A DNA stretch of 64,000 bases from Treponema pectinovorum (GCF_900497595.1 NZ_UFQO01000005.1:1-64000); one strand, 5' to 3'. Shown: positions 24,507 to 33,816, counted from the stretch's first letter. Notes: a model not told the origin generated them from the sequence alone. Translations and numbers: made by a program.

Positions 24507-27317
24507 ATGAAAAAATCGATTTTAAAAAAATATTTGCCAGTACTTTGTTCAGCAGCTTTCATTTTTGCACTTTATTCGTGCGCTTCTGCGCCAGCTCCAA
24601 AAAACGACTCTATTCAAGATCTTATAAAAGAAGGTCGCTATGACGAAGCTAAAGAATTGTTTGCTGCAAGAGCAGAGATAAACGGTCAGGACGAAAAAGG
24701 AGAAACTGCTCTCCACGTCTGTGCTAGGGTAAATCAAAGCGATTTGATAACTTTTTTGATTATAAAAGGTGCGGATACAGAAATTGTAAACTCCGACGGA
24801 GATACGCCTCTTTTGGTTGCTGTAAAAAATAACAGCATAGACGCTGCAAAAACTTTAATTGCTCTAAAAGCCAATATTTTTGCAAAAGATGCCAATGAAA
24901 ATTCGGCCTTGCAGATTGCCCTTGCAAAAAATGAACCATGGTATGATGTGATGATAAATCAGCAGACTGCAGCTTTAAAAGATGTAAACGGCGAAAATAT
25001 CGTTCATTATTTTGTTAGGACATCAGACGAAAAAGCTATTGATTATTGCATAAAAAATGAACTTCCGCTTTCTCAAAAAAATAATTTTGGAAAAAATCCT
25101 GTTTCAATCTGTTACGAAAGCGCTCAAGAAATTATACCTATAAGGATTGCGGCAAAGCTTTTGCAGGCAGGTGCAGAAGGCGAGAGAGGCAAATTCTCTT
25201 ATTTTGAAGATGCAGTTCGCACCCGCAACACTATGATTCGTTTTTCTGACGGTCAAACTCCGCTTCATCTTGCAACAATCTTAGGTCATACAGGAGTTGT
25301 AAGTTATCTTTTGAATGAAAAAACTTATGTAAGACAGACCGACCTTTTGCAAGCACAAGATATTGCAGGTTCTACACCTTTGCATGAGGCTGTTCGTTAT
25401 GGAAGGGTAGAAATCGCAAAACTTTTGTTGAGTTCTGGGGCAAAGGTTGACGCTTTGGATGCTGTTGGAAAAACTCCTTTCCTTTTGATAATTCCGCGAG
25501 AATCGCAACTTGAAATGTACAGTGCGCTTCTATCGTTTAATGCAGATGTCATGCAAAAGGATATGTATGGCGATACAGTGCTACACGTCGCAACGATGGC
25601 AGCAGTTTCTCCTGAAGTTCTGCAACTTTTGGTAAAAGCTGGTGCTCCAATAAATGAACGCAATAAAAAAGGCGTAACTCCATTGAGCCTTGCAATCGAA
25701 AAGAAAAACATAGAACACGTAATTTTTTACGCACAAAACGGTGCGGACATAAATGCAGAAGATATGAACGGCAAAACTCCATTGGAATATGCGCTGGAAA
25801 GTCCCACAATCGAAATGCTAAAAAATCTTGTAACCACAAAAAATGTGCTTTCAAAAGACAGTGCAGGAAACACCCCTTTACACACTGCAATCTTAAAAGA
25901 CAGCCCGTTCCCATATATTCAATATCTTGTTGATACAGGAGCGGATGTAAATGCAAGAAATAAGCGTGGAGATTCTGTTCTTTATCTTGCGGTCATAAAA
26001 AATCAAAGACAAACTGGCGATCTTTTGCTTTCAAACAATGCGGATATATTTGCGACAAACACAGATAATAATTCCCCACTAAGAGTTGCTCTTACAAACG
26101 GCGGCGAAGTTCAGGACTGGCTTATAACGAGCAGGACTTTAAATACTACAGACGGTGCCGGAAACACACCTCTGCATTATGCTGCTGAATGGAAACTTAA
26201 TTCTGCAATTTTGGCTTTGATTCAAAAAGGTGCAAATGTAAACGCTGTAAATGCAAATGGAGAATCGGCACTTTTTTCCGCGGTAAAAGCGGATTCGCCT
26301 TCAACTATAAATCTATTGGTAGAAAAGGGAATTATCACAGATACTCGCTCAAATCTGACTCGCGATCATTTAGGAAATACACCTTTGCACTATGCGGTAA
26401 AATGGAACAGTTTGGAAGCTGCAAAATCCGTAATTTCTTTGGGCTTTGCTGTTAATGCACAGAACCTTGCTGGAAAAACCGCCTTGAGCGACTGTTGTCG
26501 TTCAAATAAAAAAGAAATGGCAATTCTTCTTTTATCATACGGTGCCGATGTAAACGCAACAGATGTTACAGGTAGAACAGTTTTAATCGACGCAATTCAG
26601 GCTGGAAGTGAGCAGATGGTAAGCCTTCTACTTACAAATGGAGCAAATCCTCATATCCAGGAAATGAACGGAAGAAATGCCTATCACGAAGCCGCTTTGA
26701 GTGCAAATATCAACATAATCAATTTGATAAGGCAGGCAGGAGGCTCTCCGCTTTCGCGCGATTCGTATGGAGATAGTCCTTTTAGCCTCGTTTTGCGCTA
26801 TGATGAGAACATTTTAAAAGCGGTTTTAGGAAGCAATAAAGATATAGTTGATTCCGACGGTAATACTCCAATCCATATCGCTGTAGAAAGAAGAGTTACT
26901 CCAGCACAACTTACAATGCTTTTGAGCATGGGCTATCCTGTAAGCCAGAGAAACGGCAAAGGAATGACACCTCTAAATATGGCTGTAAGTTCAAATCAGA
27001 AAAAACTCGCACTTACGCTTTTGGAAAAGGGAGCAAATCCTTTTGTTGCAACAGTTGAGGGCGATAGTGCACTTACAAACGCGTTTAAAAACGGCAATAT
27101 CGAAATACTGGATGCAATCGTAAAACACAATGCCCAAAAGTCAGACACAAATGGAGATTCAATTTTGCACTATGCAGCGCGTCTAGCGGACGAGACTCAA
27201 ATTCAGCATCTTTTAAGTTTGGGACTTGAACGCAATGTAAAAAATTTGAGTGGCGAAACTCCGTATCAAATGGCACTGCGTTGGAATAGACCTAAGATTG
27301 CAGAATTGCTAAAATAA
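24507..27317 (+). CDS. ankyrin-repeat lipoprotein
   Basis: A 936-aa protein with a lipoprotein signal (ALYSC, Cys near 25) followed by an almost continuous array of about 25 ankyrin repeats (units such as GETALHVCARVNQSDLITFLIIKGAD and GNTPLHYAAEWKLNSAILALIQKGANVNAVN). The array forms a long curved scaffold for protein-protein contacts; its place outside the inner membrane makes a periplasmic or surface role likely. AGGAGAAAAG before the ATG is a strong ribosome-binding site. A helical hypothetical with an ankyrin unit occurs elsewhere in the window (5884-7287), but the two are not alike in sequence. Confidence 0.85.
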   Translation: MKKSILKKYLPVLCSAAFIFALYSCASAPAPKNDSIQDLIKEGRYDEAKELFAARAEINGQDEKGETALHVCARVNQSDLITFLIIKGADTEIVNSDGDTPLLVAVKNNSIDAAKTLIALKANIFAKDANENSALQIALAKNEPWYDVMINQQTAALKDVNGENIVHYFVRTSDEKAIDYCIKNELPLSQKNNFGKNPVSICYESAQEIIPIRIAAKLLQAGAEGERGKFSYFEDAVRTRNTMIRFSDGQTPLHLATILGHTGVVSYLLNEKTYVRQTDLLQAQDIAGSTPLHEAVRYGRVEIAKLLLSSGAKVDALDAVGKTPFLLIIPRESQLEMYSALLSFNADVMQKDMYGDTVLHVATMAAVSPEVLQLLVKAGAPINERNKKGVTPLSLAIEKKNIEHVIFYAQNGADINAEDMNGKTPLEYALESPTIEMLKNLVTTKNVLSKDSAGNTPLHTAILKDSPFPYIQYLVDTGADVNARNKRGDSVLYLAVIKNQRQTGDLLLSNNADIFATNTDNNSPLRVALTNGGEVQDWLITSRTLNTTDGAGNTPLHYAAEWKLNSAILALIQKGANVNAVNANGESALFSAVKADSPSTINLLVEKGIITDTRSNLTRDHLGNTPLHYAVKWNSLEAAKSVISLGFAVNAQNLAGKTALSDCCRSNKKEMAILLLSYGADVNATDVTGRTVLIDAIQAGSEQMVSLLLTNGANPHIQEMNGRNAYHEAALSANINIINLIRQAGGSPLSRDSYGDSPFSLVLRYDENILKAVLGSNKDIVDSDGNTPIHIAVERRVTPAQLTMLLSMGYPVSQRNGKGMTPLNMAVSSNQKKLALTLLEKGANPFVATVEGDSALTNAFKNGNIEILDAIVKHNAQKSDTNGDSILHYAARLADETQIQHLLSLGLERNVKNLSGETPYQMALRWNRPKIAELLK

Positions 27318-27349
27318 GGCAGATAGCACAGAATTTGGAGGTTGAATAT

Positions 27350-28099
27350 ATGACAGAAACAAGGGCAGTTCGCCTAACCGATATTGAAAAATCAAGATTC
27401 TTGGCACGAACTTATGGCTGGATGGCTTTCGCGCTGTTTTTAAGTGCAGTAGTTGCATACATAACAGCTTTAAATATATTCAGCCAAACTCCAGACGGCA
27501 GATTAGTATTTACCTCGTTTGGAAGGGCACTTTTTGGCAAGAGCAATTTTGGATTTTTAGCACTTTGCATCTTAGAATTTGCAATAGTCATCTGGCTAAC
27601 GGCAAAAATCAGGACGATGAGCGTAGCCTCTGCGATTGCAGGATTTGTGCTTTATTCTGTAGTAAACGGAATAACTCTTTCTAGCATCTTTGCAATTTAC
27701 GAAGTTTCTTCAATAGCAAACGCTTTTCTTGCAACTTCAATAACATTTGCAGTTATGTGCATATATGGAACTTTTACAAAAAAAGACCTTTCAAAAATGG
27801 CACGCTATCTTTATATGGTACTTCTCGGAATAATACTCGCTTCAGTGCTGCATTTTGTTATCGCTATGATTGCAAAGGCACCACTTACAATGCTCGACTT
27901 GCTCATAAGCATTGCGACAATCATAGTTTTTACAGGTTTAACTGCTTACGACAGTCAAAAAATCTTAAAGACTGCTCAAATGGCAAAAGACAGCGCGGAC
28001 TACAAAAAAGTTTCAATACTTGCAGCGCTGGAATTGTATTTGGATTTTGTAAACCTGCTTTTAGCTTTGTTAAGGCTCTTTGGAAAAAGAAGAAATTAA
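27350..28099 (+). CDS. BAX inhibitor-1/YccA family membrane protein
   Basis: A 249-aa protein with seven hydrophobic segments in the Bax inhibitor-1 (YbhL/YccA) pattern, including YSVVNGITLSSIFAIYE and the C-terminal LTAYDSQKILK with the conserved Asp, then LYLDFVNLLLALLRLFGKRRN. Bacterial members are pH-sensitive Ca2+ leak channels or interact with FtsH; the role here is inferred from family only. Start at 27350, just after GGAGGTTGAATAT; a TTG at 27335 inside that site is not used. It follows the ankyrin lipoprotein by 32 nt and may share its transcript. Confidence 0.9.
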   Translation: MTETRAVRLTDIEKSRFLARTYGWMAFALFLSAVVAYITALNIFSQTPDGRLVFTSFGRALFGKSNFGFLALCILEFAIVIWLTAKIRTMSVASAIAGFVLYSVVNGITLSSIFAIYEVSSIANAFLATSITFAVMCIYGTFTKKDLSKMARYLYMVLLGIILASVLHFVIAMIAKAPLTMLDLLISIATIIVFTGLTAYDSQKILKTAQMAKDSADYKKVSILAALELYLDFVNLLLALLRLFGKRRN

Positions 28100-28107
28100 A
28101 ATAATTT

Positions 28108-28210
28108 AGGAGGGGAAAGCCTTCCCCTCGCTCCCAAGTCCTCGTCGCTTTGCTCCTGCGGTCTTGTCCGCTACCCCTTCTGACGGGGACACCCCGCAAC
28201 GCCCCGTGCA
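28108..28210. repeat. family B GC-rich repeat (intergenic copy)
   Basis: Starts GGAGGGGA and TTCCCCT (hairpin), continues with ACCCCTTCTGACGGGG (a second hairpin, CCCC/GGGG) and ends CCCGCAACGCCCCGTGC. It lies between convergent genes, where it could terminate transcription from either side. The same element, altered, is the linker inside the gene at 20764-22935. Confidence 0.65.
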
Positions 28211-28235
28211 AACAATAAACACTCAGTGTGCAGTT

Positions 28236-28946
28236 CTATTTGTAAATCAAAAATATAGTTGGAATTTTATTTAACTGTGGAATTTTAGATTTTTTCCATT
28301 CTGCAATTTTTTTAGTTGCAATAAATTCGTTTTGAGTTGTAAGAGCCGAAGCTATGCACAATTTTGTTTCTGCTTTGCAGACTTTTATTATCGATTCAAT
28401 CATCTTTTCGTTTCTGTAAGGCGTTTCTATAAAAAGTTGCGTCTGGTCTTCTTTGTAAGCTCTGTTTTCCAGCTGCTTGAGTTTTGATTCTCGCTCGCCA
28501 GTTTTTGCACTCAAATATCCGTTGAATGCAAAGTTTTGTCCGTTAAAGCCGCTCGCCATAAGTGCCAAAATCATGGAGTTTGGTCCTACAAGAGGAACGA
28601 CTGCGATATTTTTTTTGTGTGCAAGTTCAACGGCAAGCTTTCCGGGGTCGCCCACCGCAGGACAGCCGGCATCGCTTATTAAACCAATGCTCTGCCCTTT
28701 TAAAATTGGGTCTAAAATGTGGCTTAAATCTTCGTCCTTTGGCGTATGATTTGAAAGTTCCGTAAAAGTGCATTCTTCTATCGGGAAAGTTTTATCGTTT
28801 GCAATCAAAAACCTAACAGCGCATTTTCTGCTTTCTACAATAAAGTGCCGAATGTTTTTAATTATATTGGCATTTTCCTGAGGAATTACAAAATTCAGTG
28901 GCGTTTCGCCTAAAGTGTTTGGAATTAAATAAAGAGCGGTTTTCAT
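28236..28946 (-). CDS. tetrapyrrole-methylase-fold rRNA methyltransferase (RsmI-like)
   Basis: The 236-aa protein belongs to the SAM-dependent methylases of the RsmI/YraL group, which methylate C1402 of 16S rRNA on the ribose. Evidence is the N-terminal MKTALYLIPNTLGE, GLISDAGCPAVGDPG (SAM site) and PLVGPNSMILALMASGFNG. It is shorter than E. coli RsmI (about 286 aa) and so belongs to the short form or acts on another substrate. The start is the ATG at 28946; the frame extends another 26 codons upstream across the promoter. On the reverse strand TATAAT (28956-28961) lies nine bases before the ATG. Confidence 0.8.
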   Translation of the reverse strand: MKTALYLIPNTLGETPLNFVIPQENANIIKNIRHFIVESRKCAVRFLIANDKTFPIEECTFTELSNHTPKDEDLSHILDPILKGQSIGLISDAGCPAVGDPGKLAVELAHKKNIAVVPLVGPNSMILALMASGFNGQNFAFNGYLSAKTGERESKLKQLENRAYKEDQTQLFIETPYRNEKMIESIIKVCKAETKLCIASALTTQNEFIATKKIAEWKKSKIPQLNKIPTIFLIYK

Positions 28947-29027
28947 AACGGCTAAATTATAACGGTATGCAGGATTTAAACAAGTTATGTAAATTTGTAA
29001 TGCGTTGTTTTTTGGCTTAGGCAATGG

Positions 29028-29135
29028 CGGAGCGGCGAAGCCGTCGACCGCAGGAGCATAGCGACGAGGACGATGAGCGCTTAGCGAACTCCAGAACTGC
29101 CGGCTACACGCAAGTGGCGCAAGCCCCTTATTCTG
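29028..29135. repeat. family A GC-rich repeat (intergenic copy)
   Basis: GCGGCGAAGCCGTCGACCGCAG and the following GACGAGGACGATGAGCGCTTAGCGAAC parallel the copy inside the glycosyltransferase gene (5171-5240). The rest of the gap between 28947 and 29181 holds the two divergent promoters. Confidence 0.6.
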
Positions 29136-29166
29136 TGCAATCGTATTTTTTTTAGTTTTAATTTTA

Positions 29167-29181
29167 TGCTATAATTTTGCC
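29167..29181 (+). promoter_or_regulatory. extended -10 promoter of the TIM-barrel gene
   Basis: TGC TATAAT (hexamer 29170-29175), six bases, ATG at 29182. This is the cleanest example of the leaderless arrangement; no ribosome-binding site is present. Confidence 0.65.
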
Positions 29182-30015
29182 ATGAAAATTTTGATTAGAC
29201 CGCACGACATTGGAAAAGGTAGCGCCGACTGGCTTGGAAAAACTGCTTTTGAATGGGGCTTTGACGGAGTTCAGCTTGCAATAGCAAAGGCTGTGGAAGG
29301 GCAGAACGGAAATCCCGGAACTTTAACCCCTCAAGTTATAGACGAAATTAGAACCGGCTTTAACAGATACAACGTAGAAATTCCGATTTTGGGAGCGTAT
29401 TTTAATCCTGTTCACTCCAATAAAGAAAAAGTTGAACTGGGCTCGCAAAAATATGCTGACCATTTGAGGCATGCAAAAGAATTTGGTGCAAAATTTGTTG
29501 CTTCTGAAAGCGGCAGTTACAACGATGACAAGTGGACTTACAATCCTAAAAACCAGACGGAAGAGGCTTTTCAGGAAGTAAAAAAAGTTTTTGAACGCAT
29601 GCCAAAAATTGCAGAGGAAAGTGGCGTTTGTATGGCAATAGAAGGCGCGTGGGGACACTGCATGTACAAGCCTGAAGTTTTAAAACGACTTGCAGACGAA
29701 ATTGACCCTGGTCAAAAAAACTTTAGATTTATAGTTGATATTTATAATTACCTTTACATTGGTAATCACGAAAAGCGTTCAGAAATTTTTGAAACTTGCC
29801 TAAAACTTTTTAAGGGAAAAATCTGCGGTTTTCATCTAAAAGATTATGTTGTAAAAGATGGGGAGCTTGAGCTTGCACCTTTGGGGCAGGGCATAATGGG
29901 CTGGAAAGATTTTCTTCCTGTGATAATGGAACAAGAGCCAAACGCTTATTTGATTTTTGAAGGAGTAAAAGATGTTCCCGCATCTTTGAAATTCGTTCGC
30001 AGCATAACAGGATAA
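29182..30015 (+). CDS. sugar phosphate isomerase/epimerase family protein
   Basis: A 277-aa AP_endonuc_2-type TIM-barrel protein (xylose-isomerase-like). Likely divalent-metal ligands are the Glu in AIEGAWGH, the Asp in IVDIYN, the His in GFHLKDY and the Glu in LIFEGVKD, each at the end of a barrel strand. These enzymes isomerise or epimerise sugars or related polyols, and the substrate is not decidable here. It is monocistronic and faces a convergent diguanylate cyclase gene 53 nt downstream. Confidence 0.85.
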   Translation: MKILIRPHDIGKGSADWLGKTAFEWGFDGVQLAIAKAVEGQNGNPGTLTPQVIDEIRTGFNRYNVEIPILGAYFNPVHSNKEKVELGSQKYADHLRHAKEFGAKFVASESGSYNDDKWTYNPKNQTEEAFQEVKKVFERMPKIAEESGVCMAIEGAWGHCMYKPEVLKRLADEIDPGQKNFRFIVDIYNYLYIGNHEKRSEIFETCLKLFKGKICGFHLKDYVVKDGELELAPLGQGIMGWKDFLPVIMEQEPNAYLIFEGVKDVPASLKFVRSITG

Positions 30016-30068
30016 AAAAAGACTGCGATCGCTGGCAACTAAAATTATCGAAAGGCAAAACCTGATTT

Positions 30069-30866
30069 TTAAGCGTATTTTTTTTCAAATTTTACGATTT
30101 GATTTTTTCCGTTGGCTTTTGCTTTGTAAAGGCTTATATCCGCATAGCGTATCAAGTTTGCAAGGTCATCTTTGTTTGGAGTGTACATGGCAGTTCCTGC
30201 GCTAACGGTTACTCCAAAGTTTGCATAAAGTTCGCTCGTTAAAAGTTTTTTTTGTATTCGTTCAAAAAGATTTAAAGACTGTTCGGCTTTTGTTTCTGGC
30301 ATTATGATTAAAAATTCTTCGCCACCATAACGGCAAAAAACGTCTTCTGTTCTGATTGTAGATTTAAAAATTGCAGAAATTTCAGCAAGAATCGTGTCGC
30401 CAATTACATGACCGTAGGTATCGTTTATCTTTTTAAAATCGTCTATGTCTAAAAGCATTATGGAAAGATTTTTTTCATAGCGGTTACAGCGGTTGAGTTC
30501 TTTTCGCAAATAAATGTCCATATACCGCCTGTTAAAAGCCCCTGTAAGTGGGTCTAGCATAGCGGCTTCTTCTGCTTCTCGCAAAACATTTATTTCTACC
30601 AAAACTGGCGATTGAAAAAATTGATTGTCGTTCGTAAAATAATCAACGATTGCAAGATAGAGACTTACTTTTTTATCTAATTTTTGTTCAAGTTCAAAGT
30701 GGCGTTTTGAGATTTTTTCCCAGTGCTGTTCCGCTTGTTTTTCTGTAAAATAATAATCGATAAATTGGTTTAGAGTTGCAGAAAAACTGAACTTTGCTTC
30801 TGGAATTCTTGCTGCAGAACGGGAGTTTATAAGGGTTAATACTTTTTGTTTTAATTCATCTTTCAT
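30069..30866 (-). CDS. diguanylate cyclase (GGDEF)
   Basis: A 265-aa soluble protein. Residues about 104-262 form a GGDEF domain: DPLTGAFNRRYMD, LDIDDFKKINDTYGH and the active site GGEEF at 181-185, an accepted variant. An RxxD inhibitory site (RTED, 172-175) lies five residues upstream, so c-di-GMP feedback is likely. The N-terminal ~100 residues are helical with no known sensor domain, so the input signal is unknown. It makes c-di-GMP, which in treponemes affects motility and biofilm. On the reverse strand a TAGTGT lies six bases before the ATG, a weaker leaderless candidate. Confidence 0.9.
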   Translation of the reverse strand: MKDELKQKVLTLINSRSAARIPEAKFSFSATLNQFIDYYFTEKQAEQHWEKISKRHFELEQKLDKKVSLYLAIVDYFTNDNQFFQSPVLVEINVLREAEEAAMLDPLTGAFNRRYMDIYLRKELNRCNRYEKNLSIMLLDIDDFKKINDTYGHVIGDTILAEISAIFKSTIRTEDVFCRYGGEEFLIIMPETKAEQSLNLFERIQKKLLTSELYANFGVTVSAGTAMYTPNKDDLANLIRYADISLYKAKANGKNQIVKFEKKYA

Positions 30867-30966
30867 TTTGATACACTACATTAAAAAACCTGTATTTTTC
30901 AAGAAAACATAACAAATAGTTAAAAGTTAAAACAACAAAAATATATGTGTATCGCAAATGTTATTT

Positions 30967-32265
30967 TTAACAGGTTTTACCGCCCCAGTTTTTTGAATTT
31001 CGTTTTTCCCAGTCAATCGTTTTTTCAAAATCCGTTTCTGGAAGGCAATTTTTTTCGATGTGGTTTGCTGTTTTGTGCAGCCTGTAAAGGCATTCGCTTT
31101 TTTCGTTGTAACCCAATTTGCTTTCTTCTATGGCGTCGGACAAAATTCTTATTGATTCATCATAGATTTTTGTTGGCACAGGGAAAGGATGCCCGTCTTT
31201 TCCGCCGTGTGCAAAACTAAAACGTGCTGGGTCTGTAAAGCGGCTTGGAGTTCCAAAGATAACTTCGCTTACAAGGGTAAGGCTTTGAAGAGTTCTTGCG
31301 CCCAAACCTTGCGTTAAAAGCAGGCTTTCAAAATTTTTGTTGTCGTTTTCGTATGCAGTTGCAAGAACCGCACCCAACTTTTTTAAATCCACATCTTGTG
31401 CTTTTAATTCGTGGCGGGCAGGCATAACGAGATTTCTGTCGTTTTTTATGAGAATTGAAGTTTGTTCGATATTGTTTTTTGATTCGCAGGTTTTTATTTC
31501 TTCGATATTTGTTTTTGTTTCGCCTGCATCATTAAAAAGTTCAAGTTGAGCGCTTTCGCTTTGATAGATTTTTTTAATTTCTTTTAGCAGTTTGTCTGGA
31601 TTTTCGTGCGTTAAAGTCAAGATTTTTGAGCGCGTATTATCTGCAAGAGAATCTGCAAGGTTTAAGATAGTGCCTTTGTTTTCTCCTGTAACTCCAGAGT
31701 GCGGATTTTCTACAAAACTCCTTAAATTTTGAGACGACCAGTGATATCGTCTCGCTTTTTTTTCTCCGGTGTTCATTCCCTGCTGAACTACAACCCAGTC
31801 GCCTTCGTCGCTTAAAATAAAATTGTGCTGATATAACGAAAATCCGTCTTGCACTGCACACCCGTCGACTTTTGCTGCAAGTTTTGAAGAATTTATAAGA
31901 TAATTTGAATCCATACCTGTCATATCTGCAAGTATCTGTAATTCTTCTGGCGTTTTTCTGCTGTATTTGCCTCTTCCTCCGCAAACTACAAGCCCAAGTT
32001 CCTTTGCACGCCTGTTTAAACCGCGTTTTAACGCATACATTACGCTTGTCGTTATTCCAGAAGAATGCCAGTCCATTCCCAAAACGCAGCCAAAACTTTG
32101 AAACCAAAGCGGATCGCTCAAGCGAACCAACGCCTCTTTTTTGCCGTATCTAAGTATTAACGCTTCCATGATTGCAGTTCCTAAAGACATCATCCTGTCT
32201 GCAAGCCATTTTGGAACAACACCTGTATGAAGCGGTAAATCTGCGTAACCTGCGCGTTTAATCAT
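30967..32265 (-). CDS. DUF763 family protein
   Basis: The 432-aa protein is recognised by its N-terminal MIKRAGYADLPLHTGVVPKWLADRM and the FQSFGCVLGMDWHSSGITTSVMYALKRGL block of DUF763. The function is unknown; the family is frequent in archaea and thermophiles and patchy in other bacteria. Residues 180-260 hold an IVVVQQGMN-like strand and a Trp/Arg-rich segment (RYHWSSQ). It is read divergently from the phosphatase gene, with 47 nt between the start codons. Confidence 0.85.
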   Translation of the reverse strand: MIKRAGYADLPLHTGVVPKWLADRMMSLGTAIMEALILRYGKKEALVRLSDPLWFQSFGCVLGMDWHSSGITTSVMYALKRGLNRRAKELGLVVCGGRGKYSRKTPEELQILADMTGMDSNYLINSSKLAAKVDGCAVQDGFSLYQHNFILSDEGDWVVVQQGMNTGEKKARRYHWSSQNLRSFVENPHSGVTGENKGTILNLADSLADNTRSKILTLTHENPDKLLKEIKKIYQSESAQLELFNDAGETKTNIEEIKTCESKNNIEQTSILIKNDRNLVMPARHELKAQDVDLKKLGAVLATAYENDNKNFESLLLTQGLGARTLQSLTLVSEVIFGTPSRFTDPARFSFAHGGKDGHPFPVPTKIYDESIRILSDAIEESKLGYNEKSECLYRLHKTANHIEKNCLPETDFEKTIDWEKRNSKNWGGKTC

Positions 32266-32312
32266 ATTTCAAAATTATAGTATAAAATCACTTTTTTTTG
32301 TAAAATCGGCGA
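32266..32312. promoter_or_regulatory. back-to-back overlapping promoters
   Basis: In only 47 nt, a minus-strand TATAAT (plus coordinates 32274-32279) lies eight bases before the DUF763 ATG, and a plus-strand TAAAAT (32301-32306) lies six bases before the phosphatase ATG. The expected -35 region of each overlaps the -10 of the other, so the two promoters probably exclude each other. Confidence 0.6.
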
Positions 32313-32765
32313 ATGCGAAAAATATTGTTCGTCTGCCATGGAAATATCTGTCGCTCGCCGATGGCAGAAATGGTTATGAAGCACCTTGTAAAGATGAGCG
32401 GTTTACAGAAAGAATTTTTTATAGAAAGCGCCGCTTGCCGCAGGGACGAAATTGGAAGTCCTATTCACAGGGGAACTGTTTCGGTTCTTAAAGAAAAAGA
32501 AATTGAGTTTACAGACCACCGCGCAGTTTTAGTGAAAAAAGATGATTTTTCATTTTATGACTTAATCATAGCGATGGATGAAGAAAACATTCGAGATTTG
32601 ACAAAACTTGCAGATTCAGCGGAACGGCATAAAATCCACAAAATGCTCGAATACACAGGGCAATCACGCGATGTTGCAGACCCTTGGTATACAGGCAATT
32701 TTGAAGAAACTTGGAACGACATCTATAGTGGTTGCAAGGCACTTTTGGAAAGCTTAAAAAGATAA
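32313..32765 (+). CDS. low-molecular-weight protein tyrosine phosphatase
   Basis: A 150-aa enzyme with the P-loop CX5R motif at residues 8-14 (VCHGNICRS) and the general acid in DPWYTGNF near residue 127. It removes phosphate from phosphotyrosine in small proteins or peptides; arsenate reductases share the fold but this spacing and the DPWY loop fit the phosphatase group. The length matches the family. No kinase is adjacent. Confidence 0.9.
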   Translation: MRKILFVCHGNICRSPMAEMVMKHLVKMSGLQKEFFIESAACRRDEIGSPIHRGTVSVLKEKEIEFTDHRAVLVKKDDFSFYDLIIAMDEENIRDLTKLADSAERHKIHKMLEYTGQSRDVADPWYTGNFEETWNDIYSGCKALLESLKR

Positions 32766-32819
32766 ACTTAAAAAAAATCTATTATTTTATAAAAATAAGT
32801 AAAAAGTTGTTAGAAAAAA

Positions 32820-32924
32820 TTTAATTTGCATTTAAAAGTGGAAAAAAACTACACGATAGACTATAGTTTGAGATAGCGCTATCGATATAGGTTGAAGAAT
32901 CGGCAAGCGTAAGGAGAAAAAGAA
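32820..32924 (+). promoter_or_regulatory. leader of the 277-aa lipoprotein with a perfect 12-bp palindrome
   Basis: GATAGCGCTATC at 32872-32883 is a perfect palindrome, followed by GATATAGG. The region 32851-32868 also has CGATAGACTATAG, partly similar to one arm. The gene has a GTAAGGAG site (about 32908) and a leader of perhaps 40 nt, unlike the leaderless genes. The palindrome looks like an operator site. Confidence 0.45.
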
Positions 32925-33758
32925 ATGAAACTTTCAAAAGTTTTGATTACAACAGCAGCCTTAGTTGCTGCATTCGCTTTTGTGGGATGTAAAGATGATG
33001 AAGAGTCTGCTTTTAGCGGAAAAAAGGTTGATTTTGACAATAGCTATATAACTATAGACTCTTCTGGGAATGTAAAACATGCAAAAAATACTGACAATGG
33101 TGCTGTAGCTAATACTGCTAACTATTATCGTGCATTTAAAAAGCTTGCAACAAAACACTATGGCTCTACTTGTACAATAACAATTACGCCAAATGATAAG
33201 AACACTTTTGAAGGCGTTGCAGGCTTTGTATTTAACATGAAAGATTCTGTATCAACAACTGACGCATATAGCTTTATAGTTGCTGCTGTTCAATATAATG
33301 GAGTAACAAAGCAGTTGAGAACTTACATTTCTTCTTATGAAGATGCTTTACTAAAAGATAACAACTACACAACAGTTCGTAACTTCACAAAAGACGGAAC
33401 AACCCCTGCTACAGAAAATCAAATTCTTCCTGCATCAGGAACTTTCCATGACTTTGCTACTACAGATTTTAAAATTGATGATAAAGGCAATGTTGTTGTT
33501 TCTATAAAGGTTGAACAGAATGAAGACGGCTCTTATGTTGTTTCTTACTATAAAACATTGGCAGATGCTCAGGCTTCAAAAAATGTTGTAAAAACTGTTA
33601 ATATTACAAAAGCACAGAGCGGTCTTGCAAAAAAGACACAGATGAAAATGGCTATGTATGCAAATATTTATCCAGCAAAACATCTTACAGCAGAATTCAA
33701 GTTTACAGATACTAAGGGTGAAGTTCTTCCATTTGAAGATGAAGTTATTGAATACTAA
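32925..33758 (+). CDS. hypothetical lipoprotein
   Basis: A 277-aa lipoprotein with signal ending AFVGC (Cys near residue 22). After a short acidic linker (KDDEES) it forms an apparently beta-rich domain, with strands such as CTITITPNDKNTF, AYSFIVAAVQYN and YVVSYYKTLADA. I do not recognise the family, although small lipoproteins of this shape are common in Treponema. Strong ribosome-binding site, conspicuous palindrome in front, and a rho-independent terminator behind suggest a well-expressed, regulated single gene. Confidence 0.7.
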   Translation: MKLSKVLITTAALVAAFAFVGCKDDEESAFSGKKVDFDNSYITIDSSGNVKHAKNTDNGAVANTANYYRAFKKLATKHYGSTCTITITPNDKNTFEGVAGFVFNMKDSVSTTDAYSFIVAAVQYNGVTKQLRTYISSYEDALLKDNNYTTVRNFTKDGTTPATENQILPASGTFHDFATTDFKIDDKGNVVVSIKVEQNEDGSYVVSYYKTLADAQASKNVVKTVNITKAQSGLAKKTQMKMAMYANIYPAKHLTAEFKFTDTKGEVLPFEDEVIEY

Positions 33759-33781
33759 TCCTTATAACGAAATCTAAAATT

Positions 33782-33816
33782 AAGCCTTTCGGTTTTATAT
33801 CGAAAGGCTTTTTTTA
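33782..33816 (+). terminator. rho-independent terminator
   Basis: A perfect 10-bp stem (AAGCCTTTCG / CGAAAGGCTT) around a 9-nt loop is followed by a run of Ts. It sits between convergent genes and may also serve the omptin-like gene from the other side. This is the clearest terminator in the window. Confidence 0.9.
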
